Shown here piece after piece: positions 1 to 11,000 of a stretch of DNA of 64,000 nt. The notes beneath the pieces are model-generated. The model did not search any database. It was given only the letters and a program-made list of their open reading frames with translations, and was not told where the DNA came from. Origin of the DNA: Mycolicibacterium rhodesiae (lineage in GTDB: Bacteria; Actinomycetota; Actinomycetes; Mycobacteriales; Mycobacteriaceae). Position numbers and translations under genes: made by a program. The stretch lies in NCBI RefSeq assembly GCF_002086695.1, contig NZ_MVIH01000015.1, forward strand, positions 1 to 64,000, read 5' to 3'. Each line of letters starts with the position of its first letter. Within the stretch, counting starts at the first letter, position 1.

Positions 1-1
1 T

Positions 2-1450
2 GCCGGCGCCGGCGGCACGGGCGGTAACGGCGGAAACGGTGCGACTGGTACCACCGGCACGACCGGCACCACGCCGACCGCGGGCGGGCAAGGCGGAACC
101 GGCGGCACCGCCGGTCAGGGGGGAACCGGCGGCGCCGGTATTGGCGGAACCGGCGGCGGCGCAGGCGGACAGGGCGGCGTCGGCGGAACCGGCGGCGCCG
201 GCGGCGCAGGCGGCACCAACACCACGCTCGGCGGCGCTGGGCAGACCGGCGGCAAGGGTGGCACCGGCGGCAACGCCGGCGCGGCAGGCACCGGCGGAAC
301 CGGCGGTGGCGCGACCGGCAGCATCGGCACCGGCGGAAAAGGTGGTGTCGGCGGCAATGGCGGAGCCGGCGCTACCGGGACGACGGGTGCAAGCGGCGGC
401 GCACCCACCGCGGGCGGCACCGGCGGGGCCGGCGGCGCCGCGGGCGCGGGCGGCACCGGCGGCACCGGTATCGGCGGAGTCGGCGGAGGGGCCGGCGGTA
501 ACGGCGGCATCGGCGGTACCGGTGGCACTGGCGGCGCAGGCGGCACCAACACCGGTAACAACGGCGGCAACGCCGCGGCAGGTGGAAACGGCGGCACAGC
601 AGGCGCCGGAGGCGCGGCCGGTGCGGGCACCAACGGCGGCGCCAACGGGAAGGGCGGCACGGGTGGTGTTGGCGGCAACGGCGGCGCTGGCGGCACCGGT
701 GACGTCGGTACCAACAGCACTACGGCACCCGTCGTTGGCGGCAACGGCGGCAACGGCGGCACCGCCGGTCAGGGTGGTGCCGGCGGTGCCGGTATCGCGA
801 GCGTCGGTGGCGGCAACGGCGGCGCGGGTGGAATGGGCGGCACCGGCGGCACCGGCGGCCGGGGTGGCAACGGCACCGGCATCAACACCAGCGGCGCGAA
901 GGGCGGCACCGGCGGAGCCGGCGGCCAGGGTGGTCTGGGCGGCAACGGCACCGACGGTGGCGCAGGGGGCGCGGGCGGCAACGCGAACACGGCAGGCGCC
1001 GGTGGAAACGGTGGCACCAGTAATGGCACCGGAACCGGTGGCGCCGGCGGCAACAGCGGCACCGCGGGCGTGGGTGGCGGCGGCGGCAATGCCGGCGGTG
1101 GCAATGGCAGCGGCGGGAATGGTGGCACCGGCGGCTCAGGTGGCACGGGTGGCACCGGTGGCGCCGGAACCGGTCTCCTCGGCATCGGCGGTGCCGGCGG
1201 CAATGGGGTTGTGGGCGGCACCGGCGGTGCCGGCGGAACGGGCAGTGGCAGTGGCGCCGGCGGAACTGGAGGAACCGGCGGCGCAGGTGGCGGCGGCGGT
1301 ACCGGCGGATCAGGCAGGGCCGGCACGAGCGCAGGCAAGGCCGGCATCGGTGGGGGCGCAGGCAACCCCGGTGGTGGTCCGACGGGAGTTAACGGCGGGG
1401 CCGGCGGGACGGGTGGCACCGCCGGGACCGGTGGGGCGGGTGGTACGTAA
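2..1450 (+). CDS. PGRS-type glycine-rich protein, C-terminal part (5' end outside window)
   Basis: The reading frame is open from the window edge to a TAA at 1448-1450. It encodes about 480 residues made almost only of GGxGGx units (GGTGG, GGAGG, GGNGG) with T, N and A at the variable positions. This is the PGRS pattern of mycobacterial surface or secreted proteins. The start, and hence whether there is a PE domain or a signal-like N-terminus as in the next gene, lies upstream of the window. No anchor or enzymatic domain is visible at the C-terminus, which simply ends in GGAGGT. The Gly/Ala/Pro-rich reading frames on both strands over this stretch are by-products of the GC-rich GGC/GCC repeat. 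Function unknown; cell-envelope localisation is inferred from the family. Confidence 0.8.
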   Translation, partial: AGAGGTGGNGGNGATGTTGTTGTTPTAGGQGGTGGTAGQGGTGGAGIGGTGGGAGGQGGVGGTGGAGGAGGTNTTLGGAGQTGGKGGTGGNAGAAGTGGTGGGATGSIGTGGKGGVGGNGGAGATGTTGASGGAPTAGGTGGAGGAAGAGGTGGTGIGGVGGGAGGNGGIGGTGGTGGAGGTNTGNNGGNAAAGGNGGTAGAGGAAGAGTNGGANGKGGTGGVGGNGGAGGTGDVGTNSTTAPVVGGNGGNGGTAGQGGAGGAGIASVGGGNGGAGGMGGTGGTGGRGGNGTGINTSGAKGGTGGAGGQGGLGGNGTDGGAGGAGGNANTAGAGGNGGTSNGTGTGGAGGNSGTAGVGGGGGNAGGGNGSGGNGGTGGSGGTGGTGGAGTGLLGIGGAGGNGVVGGTGGAGGTGSGSGAGGTGGTGGAGGGGGTGGSGRAGTSAGKAGIGGGAGNPGGGPTGVNGGAGGTGGTAGTGGAGGT

Positions 1451-1551
1451 CGAACTCAACCCGCAAATTCAGATGAACGAGAGTTTGCTACGGTGCGCGT
1501 CGACCGTTGTTACCATGTGACCGCTAAACCAAGTCAACATGGGAGCAAACC

Positions 1552-3024
1552 ATGGCCGCAAGGCATCGTGCGAGAAGCCGGGCCGGATCCGGTGCGCGGC
1601 GCACAGTCGGCCAGCACGAGGCTCAGGAGCCACACAGCAAACTCTTAACTTGGTTGGGAACGGGTGCACTCACCTTCGGTGCTTGCGCTGCACTATCAGG
1701 CACGGGGGGCGTCGCCCACGCTGACTCCGCCGGTAGCGATTCGGCATCCTCGGCACACAGTGGTACCCGTTCCACAGTGGCAGGCGGTGGCCGCGCCGCG
1801 TCGCCGAAGCATTCCCCGACCACCAAAGCAGGCACCGCTGGCCGCACCACCGCGGCAAAGTCGGCGGCTGGCGCCAAACGGGTGACCTCGACGACCGTGG
1901 CACCTCCGGCGGCCGCCGATTCGAGTTCGTCTACGACTCAGACCGCCGCCACCGACACCATTTCCGCGTCCACTTCCACGGGCGCACCGACGGGCACCCC
2001 GAAGTCGGCCGGAGCCGCGGCGGCGACGCCAGTTCCGTCGGCGACAGCCTCTCCGACCACGCCGCCAAACCTCACCCTCACCGACATCATCGGCGCGCTC
2101 GTCGCGTACGCCCAGACGGGAGGCGGCAGCCCAAAGGTCCAGATCAGCTTCCCAGAGATCGTCACCGCACTCGTGACCAATCAATGGCAGGGCCGCCCGA
2201 TCGTCGGCAACGGCGCGGACGGCACCGCGGCGAATCCCGACGGGCAGGGCGGCGGCTGGTTGCTCGGCAGTGGCGGCAAGGGTTACACCTGGACCGGGGC
2301 AACCTGCACCAACAACGCCGGCTGCGCGGGTGGCAACGGCGGGGCTGGCGGCCTGATCGGTAGCGGCGGCAACGGTGGAGACGGCGCGAACGGCGGAACC
2401 GGCGGCGCAGGCGGGTCCGCCCTGTTGTTCGGCGTCGGCGGCAACGGCGGCGACGGCGGAGCCAATACCGGCGGAGTCGGCGGCGACGGCGGCGCGGGCG
2501 GAACCGGCGGGCTGATCGGCGGCGCCGGTGGAAACGGCGGCAAAGGTGGGGACGGCCTAACCGGCGGCAACGGTGGTGCGGGCGGCGCAGTCGTCAGCTT
2601 CGGGTTCGGTTACTTCACCGGCGTCTACCACCCCGGAAGCGTCTACGGCGGGAACGGCGGCACGGGAGGCAACGGCACGAGCGGAGCAGGTGGCAACGGC
2701 GGCGCCGGGGGCACAGCTGACCTGTCCAACGATCCGTTGTGGGACTACCTCTTGTCTGTCGCGACGCTGCTTCCTGGCGTCGTCTCCCCCGGCAACGCGG
2801 TCGGCGGGCAGGGCGGCGCCGGCGGCACCGGCACCACCACCGGTGGTGCCGGCGGCCAGGGCGGGATCGCCTACAACTACAGCCTTGGGAATTCGACCGG
2901 CGGCAAGGGCGGCAACGGCGGAGCCGGGACGACGGTCGGCGGGGCGGGTGGCACCGGCGGCATCGCCGTCGCGGCCAATGGGACGGCGACCGCCGGAGCC
3001 GACGGCAGCCCTGGATCGCCGTAA
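1552..3024 (+). CDS. Secreted PGRS-type glycine-rich protein without a PE domain
   Basis: A 490-residue protein starting at ATG 1552, chosen because GGGAGC lies 5 nt upstream. Residues about 30-58 form a hydrophobic signal-like segment after a basic N-terminus, with a plausible AHA/D cleavage site near residue 58. Residues 60-170 are a Ser/Thr/Ala-rich linker. Residues about 175-235 carry a non-repetitive region ending in the motif GNGADGTAANPDG that commonly introduces PGRS tracts. The rest is GGxGG repeats, interrupted near residues 345-410 by more complex sequence. It has the same repeat type as the gene upstream, 101 nt away, so the two are probably tandem paralogues. It ends 4 nt from the convergent fadD stop. 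Its role is unknown; surface exposure is inferred from the signal segment. Confidence 0.8.
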   Translation: MAARHRARSRAGSGARRTVGQHEAQEPHSKLLTWLGTGALTFGACAALSGTGGVAHADSAGSDSASSAHSGTRSTVAGGGRAASPKHSPTTKAGTAGRTTAAKSAAGAKRVTSTTVAPPAAADSSSSTTQTAATDTISASTSTGAPTGTPKSAGAAAATPVPSATASPTTPPNLTLTDIIGALVAYAQTGGGSPKVQISFPEIVTALVTNQWQGRPIVGNGADGTAANPDGQGGGWLLGSGGKGYTWTGATCTNNAGCAGGNGGAGGLIGSGGNGGDGANGGTGGAGGSALLFGVGGNGGDGGANTGGVGGDGGAGGTGGLIGGAGGNGGKGGDGLTGGNGGAGGAVVSFGFGYFTGVYHPGSVYGGNGGTGGNGTSGAGGNGGAGGTADLSNDPLWDYLLSVATLLPGVVSPGNAVGGQGGAGGTGTTTGGAGGQGGIAYNYSLGNSTGGKGGNGGAGTTVGGAGGTGGIAVAANGTATAGADGSPGSP

Positions 3025-3028
3025 GGCG

Positions 3029-4792
3029 TCAGGCGTCCAACCGGGTGAACTGGTTGCGCTGGTAGAGGTCCTTCGACAGCTGTCGCCTGACCTTGCCGCT
3101 GGTGGTGACCGGGATCGAACCCTGGCCCACCAGAACGAGATCCGCCACGGCGATGCCGTGCGTATTCGAGATCGCCACTGTCACATCGCGTTTGATGGCC
3201 TCGAGCTTCTCCCTGACCTCCGCCTCGGAGTCGCCGCGTTTCCTGACCTCCATCACGACAACCAGCTTCTCGACGGAGTCGTCGGGAACAGCGACCGCGA
3301 CACAGCGGCCACCGGTGACCTCGGTGACCGTCGCCTCGATGTCGTCGGGGGCGTGGTTGCGGCCGTAGATGATCAGGATGTCCTTGATGCGGCCCACCAC
3401 GAACAGCTCGCCCTCGGAGATGAAGCCCACGTCGCCGGTCCGCAGCCACGGCCCGACGGGCGTGCCCTCCGACGGAGACACGATCGTCGCGCCGAACGTG
3501 CGCGCCGTTTCTTCGGGCTTCTCCCAGTAGCCGGCGCTGACGTTGTCACCGTGGCACCAGATCTCGCCGGTCTTGCCTTCGGGAACCTCGGTATGGGTCT
3601 CCGGGTCGACGATCCGCAAGATCGGTGACCGCTCGCTGATGGGGCCGTCGTAACTGATCAGCGGCGTCCCCTCGGTGCCGCTGACCCGCTTGGCCTCACC
3701 GGCGGTCAGCCCATCGGAATCGAAATGGACGACCTTGATCGGGTCTTCGGGCTTGGGCGTCGACATGTAGAGCGTCGCCTCGGCCATGCCATAGGACGGC
3801 TGGATCACGTTCTCGTTCAGGTTGAACCGAGCGAACCGGTCGGTGAACCGCTTGATGGTCGCGGGCTGAACGCGCTCGGCGCCGCTCTGGATGGTGTGCA
3901 CACCACCGAGGTCGAGTCCGGCCATGTCCTCATCGGACGTTTTGCGCGTCGCCAGATCGAACGCGAAGTTCGGGGCCGCGGTGAACGGGCACGGGTTGGT
4001 CGCCAGCAACTGCATCCAGCGCGCGGGCCGCACCAGGAACGACGCCGGACTGGTCAGCACCGCGCTGGTCCCCAGCACGATCGGCGAGCACACCCCCAGG
4101 ATCAATCCCAGGTCATGGAAGAACGGCAGCCACGACACGAACGTCAAGTCCGGCGGAGTGATACCGCCATGACGCGAGTAGTCGGTGGTGATCTGCTGCA
4201 GGTTCGTCAGAAGATTTGTGTACGAGATCATCACGCCGGCCGGCGAACGCGTCGAGCCCGACGTGTACTGCAAGTAGGCGGTGTCGTGGGGGGTGCCGTC
4301 CTCGTACATTCCGCCACCGGACTGCGGCGGGGCGTCCAGGTCGAGCCGATCGATCTCGATGATCGCGGGCGCCGGCTGCCCCGATTCCGGGGTCACGCTA
4401 CGGACGACTTCGGCTACAACCGCAGAAGTGGTGAGAACAGCAACGGGCGAGGCGTCGCGCAGCACCGATTCGACCCGCTCGTCGGTGACACCCCCCATCG
4501 GCACCGACAGCGGCACGGGGATCACCCCGGCGTGCAGCGCACCAAGGAAAGCGACGATGTACTCCAGCCCCTGTGGCGCGATGATCATCGCGCGGTCACC
4601 GGGCGACGCGGTCAGGCGGAGCTCACGGGACATGTTGGTGACCCGCCGATACAACTGCGGCCAGGTCAGGCTGATCGGGACACCGGCCCAGTCCTGGTCA
4701 TAGTCGATAAAGGTGTACGCCGTATCGTCCGGCTGCATACTGGCCCGCTCCCGCAGCAATGCCGGAAGAGAAGCCTCGATCGCCTGTGTCAC
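3029..4792 (-). CDS. fadD: Long-chain fatty acyl-AMP ligase (FadD23-like FAAL)
   Basis: Activates a fatty acid as acyl-adenylate and hands it to a PKS or carrier protein. Visible motifs in order: QYTSGSTRSPAGV (ATP-binding P-loop of the ANL superfamily), SYGMAEATL, LRTGDVGF, GRIKDILIIYGRNH and the C-terminal SGKVRRQ lysine loop. Non-conserved sequence precedes residue 80 of the longest frame, so I place the start at GTG 4792. That gives 587 residues, the usual length of mycobacterial FadD23-type ligases, beginning MTQAIEASLP. No strong Shine-Dalgarno precedes it, so the exact start is uncertain. It lies divergent from the Mas-like PKS, the arrangement seen in mycobacterial sulfolipid, LOS and DIM-type loci, so the PKS is its likely acceptor. 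It could alternatively load the NRPS starter unit. Confidence 0.88.
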   Translation of the reverse strand: MTQAIEASLPALLRERASMQPDDTAYTFIDYDQDWAGVPISLTWPQLYRRVTNMSRELRLTASPGDRAMIIAPQGLEYIVAFLGALHAGVIPVPLSVPMGGVTDERVESVLRDASPVAVLTTSAVVAEVVRSVTPESGQPAPAIIEIDRLDLDAPPQSGGGMYEDGTPHDTAYLQYTSGSTRSPAGVMISYTNLLTNLQQITTDYSRHGGITPPDLTFVSWLPFFHDLGLILGVCSPIVLGTSAVLTSPASFLVRPARWMQLLATNPCPFTAAPNFAFDLATRKTSDEDMAGLDLGGVHTIQSGAERVQPATIKRFTDRFARFNLNENVIQPSYGMAEATLYMSTPKPEDPIKVVHFDSDGLTAGEAKRVSGTEGTPLISYDGPISERSPILRIVDPETHTEVPEGKTGEIWCHGDNVSAGYWEKPEETARTFGATIVSPSEGTPVGPWLRTGDVGFISEGELFVVGRIKDILIIYGRNHAPDDIEATVTEVTGGRCVAVAVPDDSVEKLVVVMEVRKRGDSEAEVREKLEAIKRDVTVAISNTHGIAVADLVLVGQGSIPVTTSGKVRRQLSKDLYQRNQFTRLDA

Positions 4793-5068
4793 GCGAAGCA
4801 AGCTATCAAAGGCCGTTGTCCCGATTCCTTCGAACCGGGATTTGAGTGACGCTGCCGTCAACTGCCCCGTACTGTGGCCAAGCGGGCGCCGCGGGCGCCT
4901 GCACAACGGCTCGGCCACCCGGTCTGCCGATGCGGATAGTTGCGAATCAAGCAAACTTGACCCGCAACGCTGCGTCTGCGTCAATAATTGCCTTGCCCGG
5001 GTTCGGGGGAACCGGCGGTGAGTCAGCAACGGACCGATCCGCAGTTTCCGTTGCTGTGGAGAGACGGG
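4793..5068. promoter_or_regulatory. Divergent fadD/pks intergenic region
   Basis: This 276-nt spacer separates the divergent FAAL and PKS starts and must hold both promoters if the starts chosen are right. Part of it stays open as an upstream extension of both reading frames, but those extensions show no family similarity. I see no confident -10/-35 boxes or operator. GGAGAG at 5058-5063 is the PKS ribosome binding site. Confidence 0.4.
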
Positions 5069-8000
5069 ATGGTTTCATTCGGTGCGATCGATGATCGGGC
5101 AGGTTGCTCCGACCCGGCGGATCCCCCGGCCGCTATGAACGCCACCTCGCCCACCCCGATCGCCGTCATCGGCATGGCCTGCCGGCTTCCCGGCGGCATC
5201 GAGTCCCCTGAGCAGCTATGGGAGGCGTTACTGCGGGGCGACGACCTGGTCACCGAGGTCCCGCGCGACCGGTGGGACAACGACGAGTATTACGACCCCG
5301 AGGCCGGCGTGCCGGGCCGGACGGCGTCGAAGTGGGGCGCGTTTCTCGACGATGTCGCGGGCTTCGATTCGGAATTCTTCGGCATCACCGACGACGAGGC
5401 CGCGGCAATCGATCCCCAGCACCGCTTGCTTCTGGAGACCGCCTGGGAGGCCATGGAGCATGCCGGTCTCACACCGGACACCCTCAAGGACTCGCTGACC
5501 GGCGTCTTCACCGGACTGACCCACGCCGACTACCAAACAGTGTCGGCCCACTCCGGCGCCATGGAGGGGCCCTACGGCTTCGCCGGCAATACCTTCAGCA
5601 TGGCGGCCGGCCGTATCGCCTACACCCTCGGACTCCGCGGTCCCGCGCTCGCGGTCGACACCGCGTGCTCGTCCGGCCTGCTAGCAGTGCATATGGGGTG
5701 CCGCAGCCTGAGCGAGGGTGAAAGCGACCTCGTGTTCGCCGGGGGCGCTTACGTAATGCTGGATCCGCGCAAGTATGTCGCCGGGACGGCGGCGGGTCAC
5801 TTGTCCCCGACCGGACGCTGCCGCGCCTTCGACGCCGCAGCAGATGGCTACGTCGCCGGCGAAGCGTGTGCAATGGTCCTGCTCAAGCGGCTGCCGGATG
5901 CGCTGCGCGACGGCGACCGGATCCTCGCCGTCATCCGTGGCACGGCCGCCAATCACGACGGCCACACCGTGAACATCTCCACCCCCTCGGCTGCCGCCCA
6001 GTCCGCGGTGTACCGGGCGGCGCTGGCTGCTGCAGTCGTCGACGCAGACAGCATCGGCATGATCGAGGCGCACGGACCCGGCACACCGGTCGGTGATCCG
6101 ATCGAGTTCGCCAGCCTGAGCGAGGTGTACGGCGTCTCCGAGCCGTGTGCCCTGGGCTCGGTGAAAACCAATGCCGGCCATTCGCAATCAGCCTCCGGTG
6201 CCGTCGGCCTGATCAAGGCGATCCTGGCGGTGCAACACGGTGCGGTGCCGCGCAATCTGCACTTCAGCCGGCTGCCGGACGACCTGGCCCGTATCCCGAC
6301 GAAGCTCTTCGTGCCGCAGGAGACGACGGAGTGGCCCATCAGCGGCCTGAATCCGCGGCGTGCGGCGGTGTCGTCGTACGGCGTGTCCGGCACCAACGTG
6401 CATGCCATCGTCGAACAAGCTCCTGCCCCCGAGAGCCAGGCGAACGGCAGCGACGACGACAGCGTCGCACCCGTCGCGCTTCTCTTCCCGGTGTCGTCGA
6501 CGTCCGCAGAGCAGCTCCGCCGCACCGCGGGTCGCCTCGGCCAATGGGTGCAAACCCATGACGACGTCGCCTTGCCCGACCTGGCGTACACCTTGGCCCG
6601 CCGTCGCGCGCACCGCCCGGTGCGGACCGCGGTGACGGCCCGAACCCGCCCGGAACTGACCAGGGCACTGCGGGGGGTAGCCGATGGCGATGCGCCCTAC
6701 CCGGCGGAGCTGGGTCACGGCGACCGCGGACCGGTGTGGGTGTTCTCCGGGCAGGGATCGCAGTGGGCTCGGATGGGTGCCGAATTGCTCGCCACCGAAC
6801 CGGTGTTCGCCGCTACGATCGCGCAGATCGAGCCCTTGGTGGCCGAGGAGTCCGGTTTCTCGGTCACTGCCGCGATGACCGCAGCGGACGTGGTGAGCGG
6901 TGACGCCCACCTCCAGCCGACGGTGTTCGCCGTGCAGGTCGCACTGGCGGCGACGATGGCTGCTTACGGTGCGCGTCCCGGCGCCGTCATCGGATATTCG
7001 ATGGGTGAGGTCGCCGCGTCGGTGGTTTCCGGTGCGCTGACGCTCGAGGACGGCGTGCGGGTGGTCTGCCGCCGCGCACAGCTGATGGCCGGAATCGCCG
7101 GGGCCGGGATCATGGCATCGGTGGAACTGCCTGCCAAGCAGGTACTTTCGGAGCTGACGCTCGGCGGCATCAAGGATGTCGTCGTCGGTGTCGTCGCCGC
7201 GCCGGAGTCCACGGTGGTCAGCGGTGCCGCAGCAACGGTTCGCGAGTTGATGGCCACTTGGGAAGAACGAGACGTGATGGTGCGTCAGTCACTGATCGAC
7301 GTGGCCGCCCATTCACCCCTCGTCGATCCTATTCTCGACGACCTCACGCAGGCACTGGCCGAGATCACGCCGCGGACGCCAGAGGTTCCGTTCTATTCCG
7401 CGACGGGCTTCGACCCCCGCGAAGAGCCGGTGTGCAACAACAAGTACTGGGCGAAAAACCTTCGCAACACGGTCCGGTTCGCCGCCGCGGTGCGGGCCGC
7501 CCTGGAAGACGGGTACCGGGTGTTCGCCGAGATGGCGCCGCACCCGATGCTCACCCATGCGATCGAGCGCGCCGCCGCCACATTGGACACACCGGTTGCC
7601 ACCTTCGCCGCCATGCGCCGTGAGCAGGCTCAGCCGAACGGCCTACGCGATTTGGTCGCCGGCCTCCACAGTGCCGGTGCGGCAATCGATTTCGCCGTGC
7701 CATACCCGACCGGTCAACTGGTGGATGCGCCACTACCGAGCTGGACGCATCGCCGGCTGTGGTTGGAGCGGGGTGACCAAGAGTCCTCGACGCACGGTTA
7801 CTCCGTATCCGTGCACCCTCTGCTGGGCCAGCACGTGCGGCTGCAGGAGGAACCCGAGCGCCATGTGTGGCAGGCCGAGGTCGGCACCGAGACCCAACCC
7901 TGGCTCGCCGAGCACTCGATCCGCGACGTTCCCCTGCTGCCCGGGGCCGCGTACTGCGAAATGGCTTTGAGCGCCGCGCATACCGTGCTGGGCGACGCCG

Positions 8001-11000
8001 CCGAGGTCCACGACATCCGCTTCGAACACGCCCTGTTGCTCGATAAGCACACCACCATCGGCGCCTCGGCGACGGTGCGCTCCCCCGGCCTGGTCGACTT
8101 CATCGTCGAGTCCGACGAGGCCGGCGCGCAGGTACGCCAAGCCAGCGCAACACTCGAGGCGACCGGGGAAGAACAGCCCTCCGCCTACGACATCTGTGCA
8201 CTGCTCGCCCTCCATCCACGCCGGAGGGATGGCGCCGAGGTGCGCGCGAGCATGGACCAGCGTGGAGTTCAGTACGGCCCCGCCTTCAGCGGTCTCAGCG
8301 CGGTGCACACCGGCTCGGACGCAACAGACACCGTCGTGGCCGAGGTCGCGCTGCCCAGCAAGATCCGCTCACAACAGAGCGCCTACGGTGTGCACCCAGC
8401 CTTGCTGGATGCCTGCTTCCAGGCCCTCGCGGCGAGCCCGCAGGTCACAGCCGCGGGCGACGGTGTGCTCGGGCTGGCGCTCGGCGTGCGGCGGCTGCGT
8501 CTGTACGCCTCGACACGCAACGCCCGCTACTGCCATACCCGGATCACTCGTGTCGACTCGTCCGAAATCGAGGCCGACCTCGACGTGCTCGACGAGGACG
8601 GCGCCGTGCTGCTGCGTATACACGGACTACGTTGTGGCACTGGAGAATCCGAGGAGGCTCAACAGGAGCGGGTGCTCAGCGAGCGGTTGCTGACCATCGA
8701 ATGGCAGCCGCGGCAGCTGCCCGAGCCACCTCACGTCGACGCGGGAACCTGGCTGCTGATCAGCACCACAGCGACGCCGACTGTGCTCGCGGCTTCGTTG
8801 GCCGACGCCTTGAAGCGCGAAGACGCGCAGTGCACTGCGATGTGCTGGCCGAGGTCCGCCGATCACGCAGTCCACGCCGGACAGTTGGCCGACAATCTGC
8901 GCTCCGGGCAGGTCACCGGGATGGTGATCCTCACCGGGCCCAGCGAAACAGGGCCCGCTGAGACCGAATTCGCCTCACGGGGCGGCGAATACGTCCAGCA
9001 TTTGGCTCGTATCGCCCGCGAATTGCTGCAGACTCCGACGCAATTGCCCCACCTGTTCGTGGTGACCCAGGCTGCACAGACGGTACTGGCCGAGGACACA
9101 CCCAATCTGGAGCAGGGCGGCTTGCGTGGCTTGCTTCGGGTTATCGGTGCCGAGCATCCGCATCTGCGTACCACCCACATCGACGTCGACGACACCGTCG
9201 ACGCCGAGCAGCTGACGCGGCATCTGTTCAGCGGATCCGACGAGGACGAGACCGCCTGGCGAGGCGGCCAGTGGTACACCGCACGGATGCTGCCCAGCCC
9301 ACTGGCCCCCGATGACCGGAAAATCACGTTGGCGGACAACGAGTTCGACGGCGTTCGTCTGCAGATCCGCACGCCCGGGGATCTGGAGACGCTGGAACTG
9401 GTCGCCTGCGAGCGGGTCGCGCCCGGGCCGGGGCAGATCGAGGTTGCCGTCGGCGTGTCCAGCATCAACTTCGCCGACGTCCTTGTCGCTATGGGTTTGT
9501 TCCCGGCGATCGAGGGCGCGTTGCCGGAACTGGGCATGGATTTCGCCGGAGTGGTCACCGCAGTGGGCCCAGACGTCGTCGACCATCGAGTCGGCGACCG
9601 GGTCGGCGGGTTCTCCGCGAACGGCTGTTGGGGGACGTTCGTCACCTGCGATGCACGACTCGCGGCGACGCTTCCCCCCGGGCTGACCGATCACCAGGCG
9701 GTCGCGGTGGCCACCGCGACGGCCACCGCCTGGTACGGCCTGCACGACCAGGCCCGCATCAGCGCCGGGGACAAGGTACTGATCCACTCCGCGACGGGCG
9801 GTGTCGGTCAGGCCGCCATCGGGGTCGCGCGGGCCGCGGGAGCCGAGATATTCGCCACCGCCGGTAGCGAAGAGCGTCGGCAAATGTTGCGCGACATGGG
9901 AATCAAGCACGTCTACGACTCGCGCAGCACCGACTTCGCCGAGGAGATCCGCCGGGACACCGACGGCCACGGCGTGGACGTCGTGCTCAACTCGCTGACC
10001 GGCGCCGCGCAGCGGGCCGGATTGGAACTGCTGGCAGTCGGCGGCCGTTTCGTCGAGATCGGCAAACGCGACGTCTACGGCAACACCCGGCTGGGGCTGT
10101 TCCCGTTCCGCCGGAATCTCACGTTCTACTATGTCGACCTCGCGCTGATGTCACTCAGCCACCCCCAGCGGGTGGGCGAGTTGCTGCGCACGGTGAATCA
10201 GCTTGTCGCAGATGGTGATCTGCCGCCCGCGAAGTACACCGAATACCCGCTGGCCGAAGCCGCCACCGCGATCCGTGTGATGGGCGCGGCGCAGCACACC
10301 GGCAAGCTGCTGCTCGACATCCCACAGACCGGGACCAGCCGAGCCGTCGTGCCGCCGGAGCAGGCGACGCCGTTCCGCAACGACGGCGCCTACCTGATAA
10401 CCGGCGGCCTTGGCGGGCTGGGCCTGTTCCTCGCGGAGAAGATGGCCATCGCCGGCTGCGGACGCATCGTGTTGACCTCGCGTTCGCAGCCGACGCTGAA
10501 GTCTCTTGAGACGATCGAGCTGATCCGGGCAATGGGCGCCGACGTGGTGGTCCACTGTGGCGACATCGCCGACCCCGCCACCGCGCAGCGGATGGTGCAG
10601 GCCGCGACCGCGACCGGACTCCCGGTCCGCGGTGTACTGCACGCGGCCGCGGTGATCGACGACGCCACCCTGGCCAATATCACCGACGAGCTCATCGAGC
10701 GGGATTGGGCACCAAAGGCTTACGGCGCCTGGAATCTGCATGCCGCCACCGCCGGGGAACCGCTGGACTGGTTCTGCTCCTTCTCCTCGGCCGCCGCACT
10801 GGTCGGCTCGCCGGGACAAGGGGCTTACGCAGCCGCCAACAGCTGGCTTGATGCGTTCACTCGATGGCGGCGGTGTCAGGGACTGCCGGCAACCGCCATC
10901 GCTTGGGGCGCGTGGAGTCAGATCGGACGTGGCACGAAGCTCGCGGATACTGCCGGCGCCATCGCTCCCGACGAAGGGGCGTACGCACTCGAGATGCTGC

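Noticed and set aside
2..1450. Repetitive DNA as a possible CRISPR or satellite array
   Set aside because: The period is short and codon-based (GGxGGx), without unique spacers of constant length.
115..1520. Long Pro/Ala-rich open frames on both strands across the PGRS gene
   Set aside because: They are mirror frames of GGC/GCC repeats; only the Gly-rich frame has the recognised PGRS pattern.
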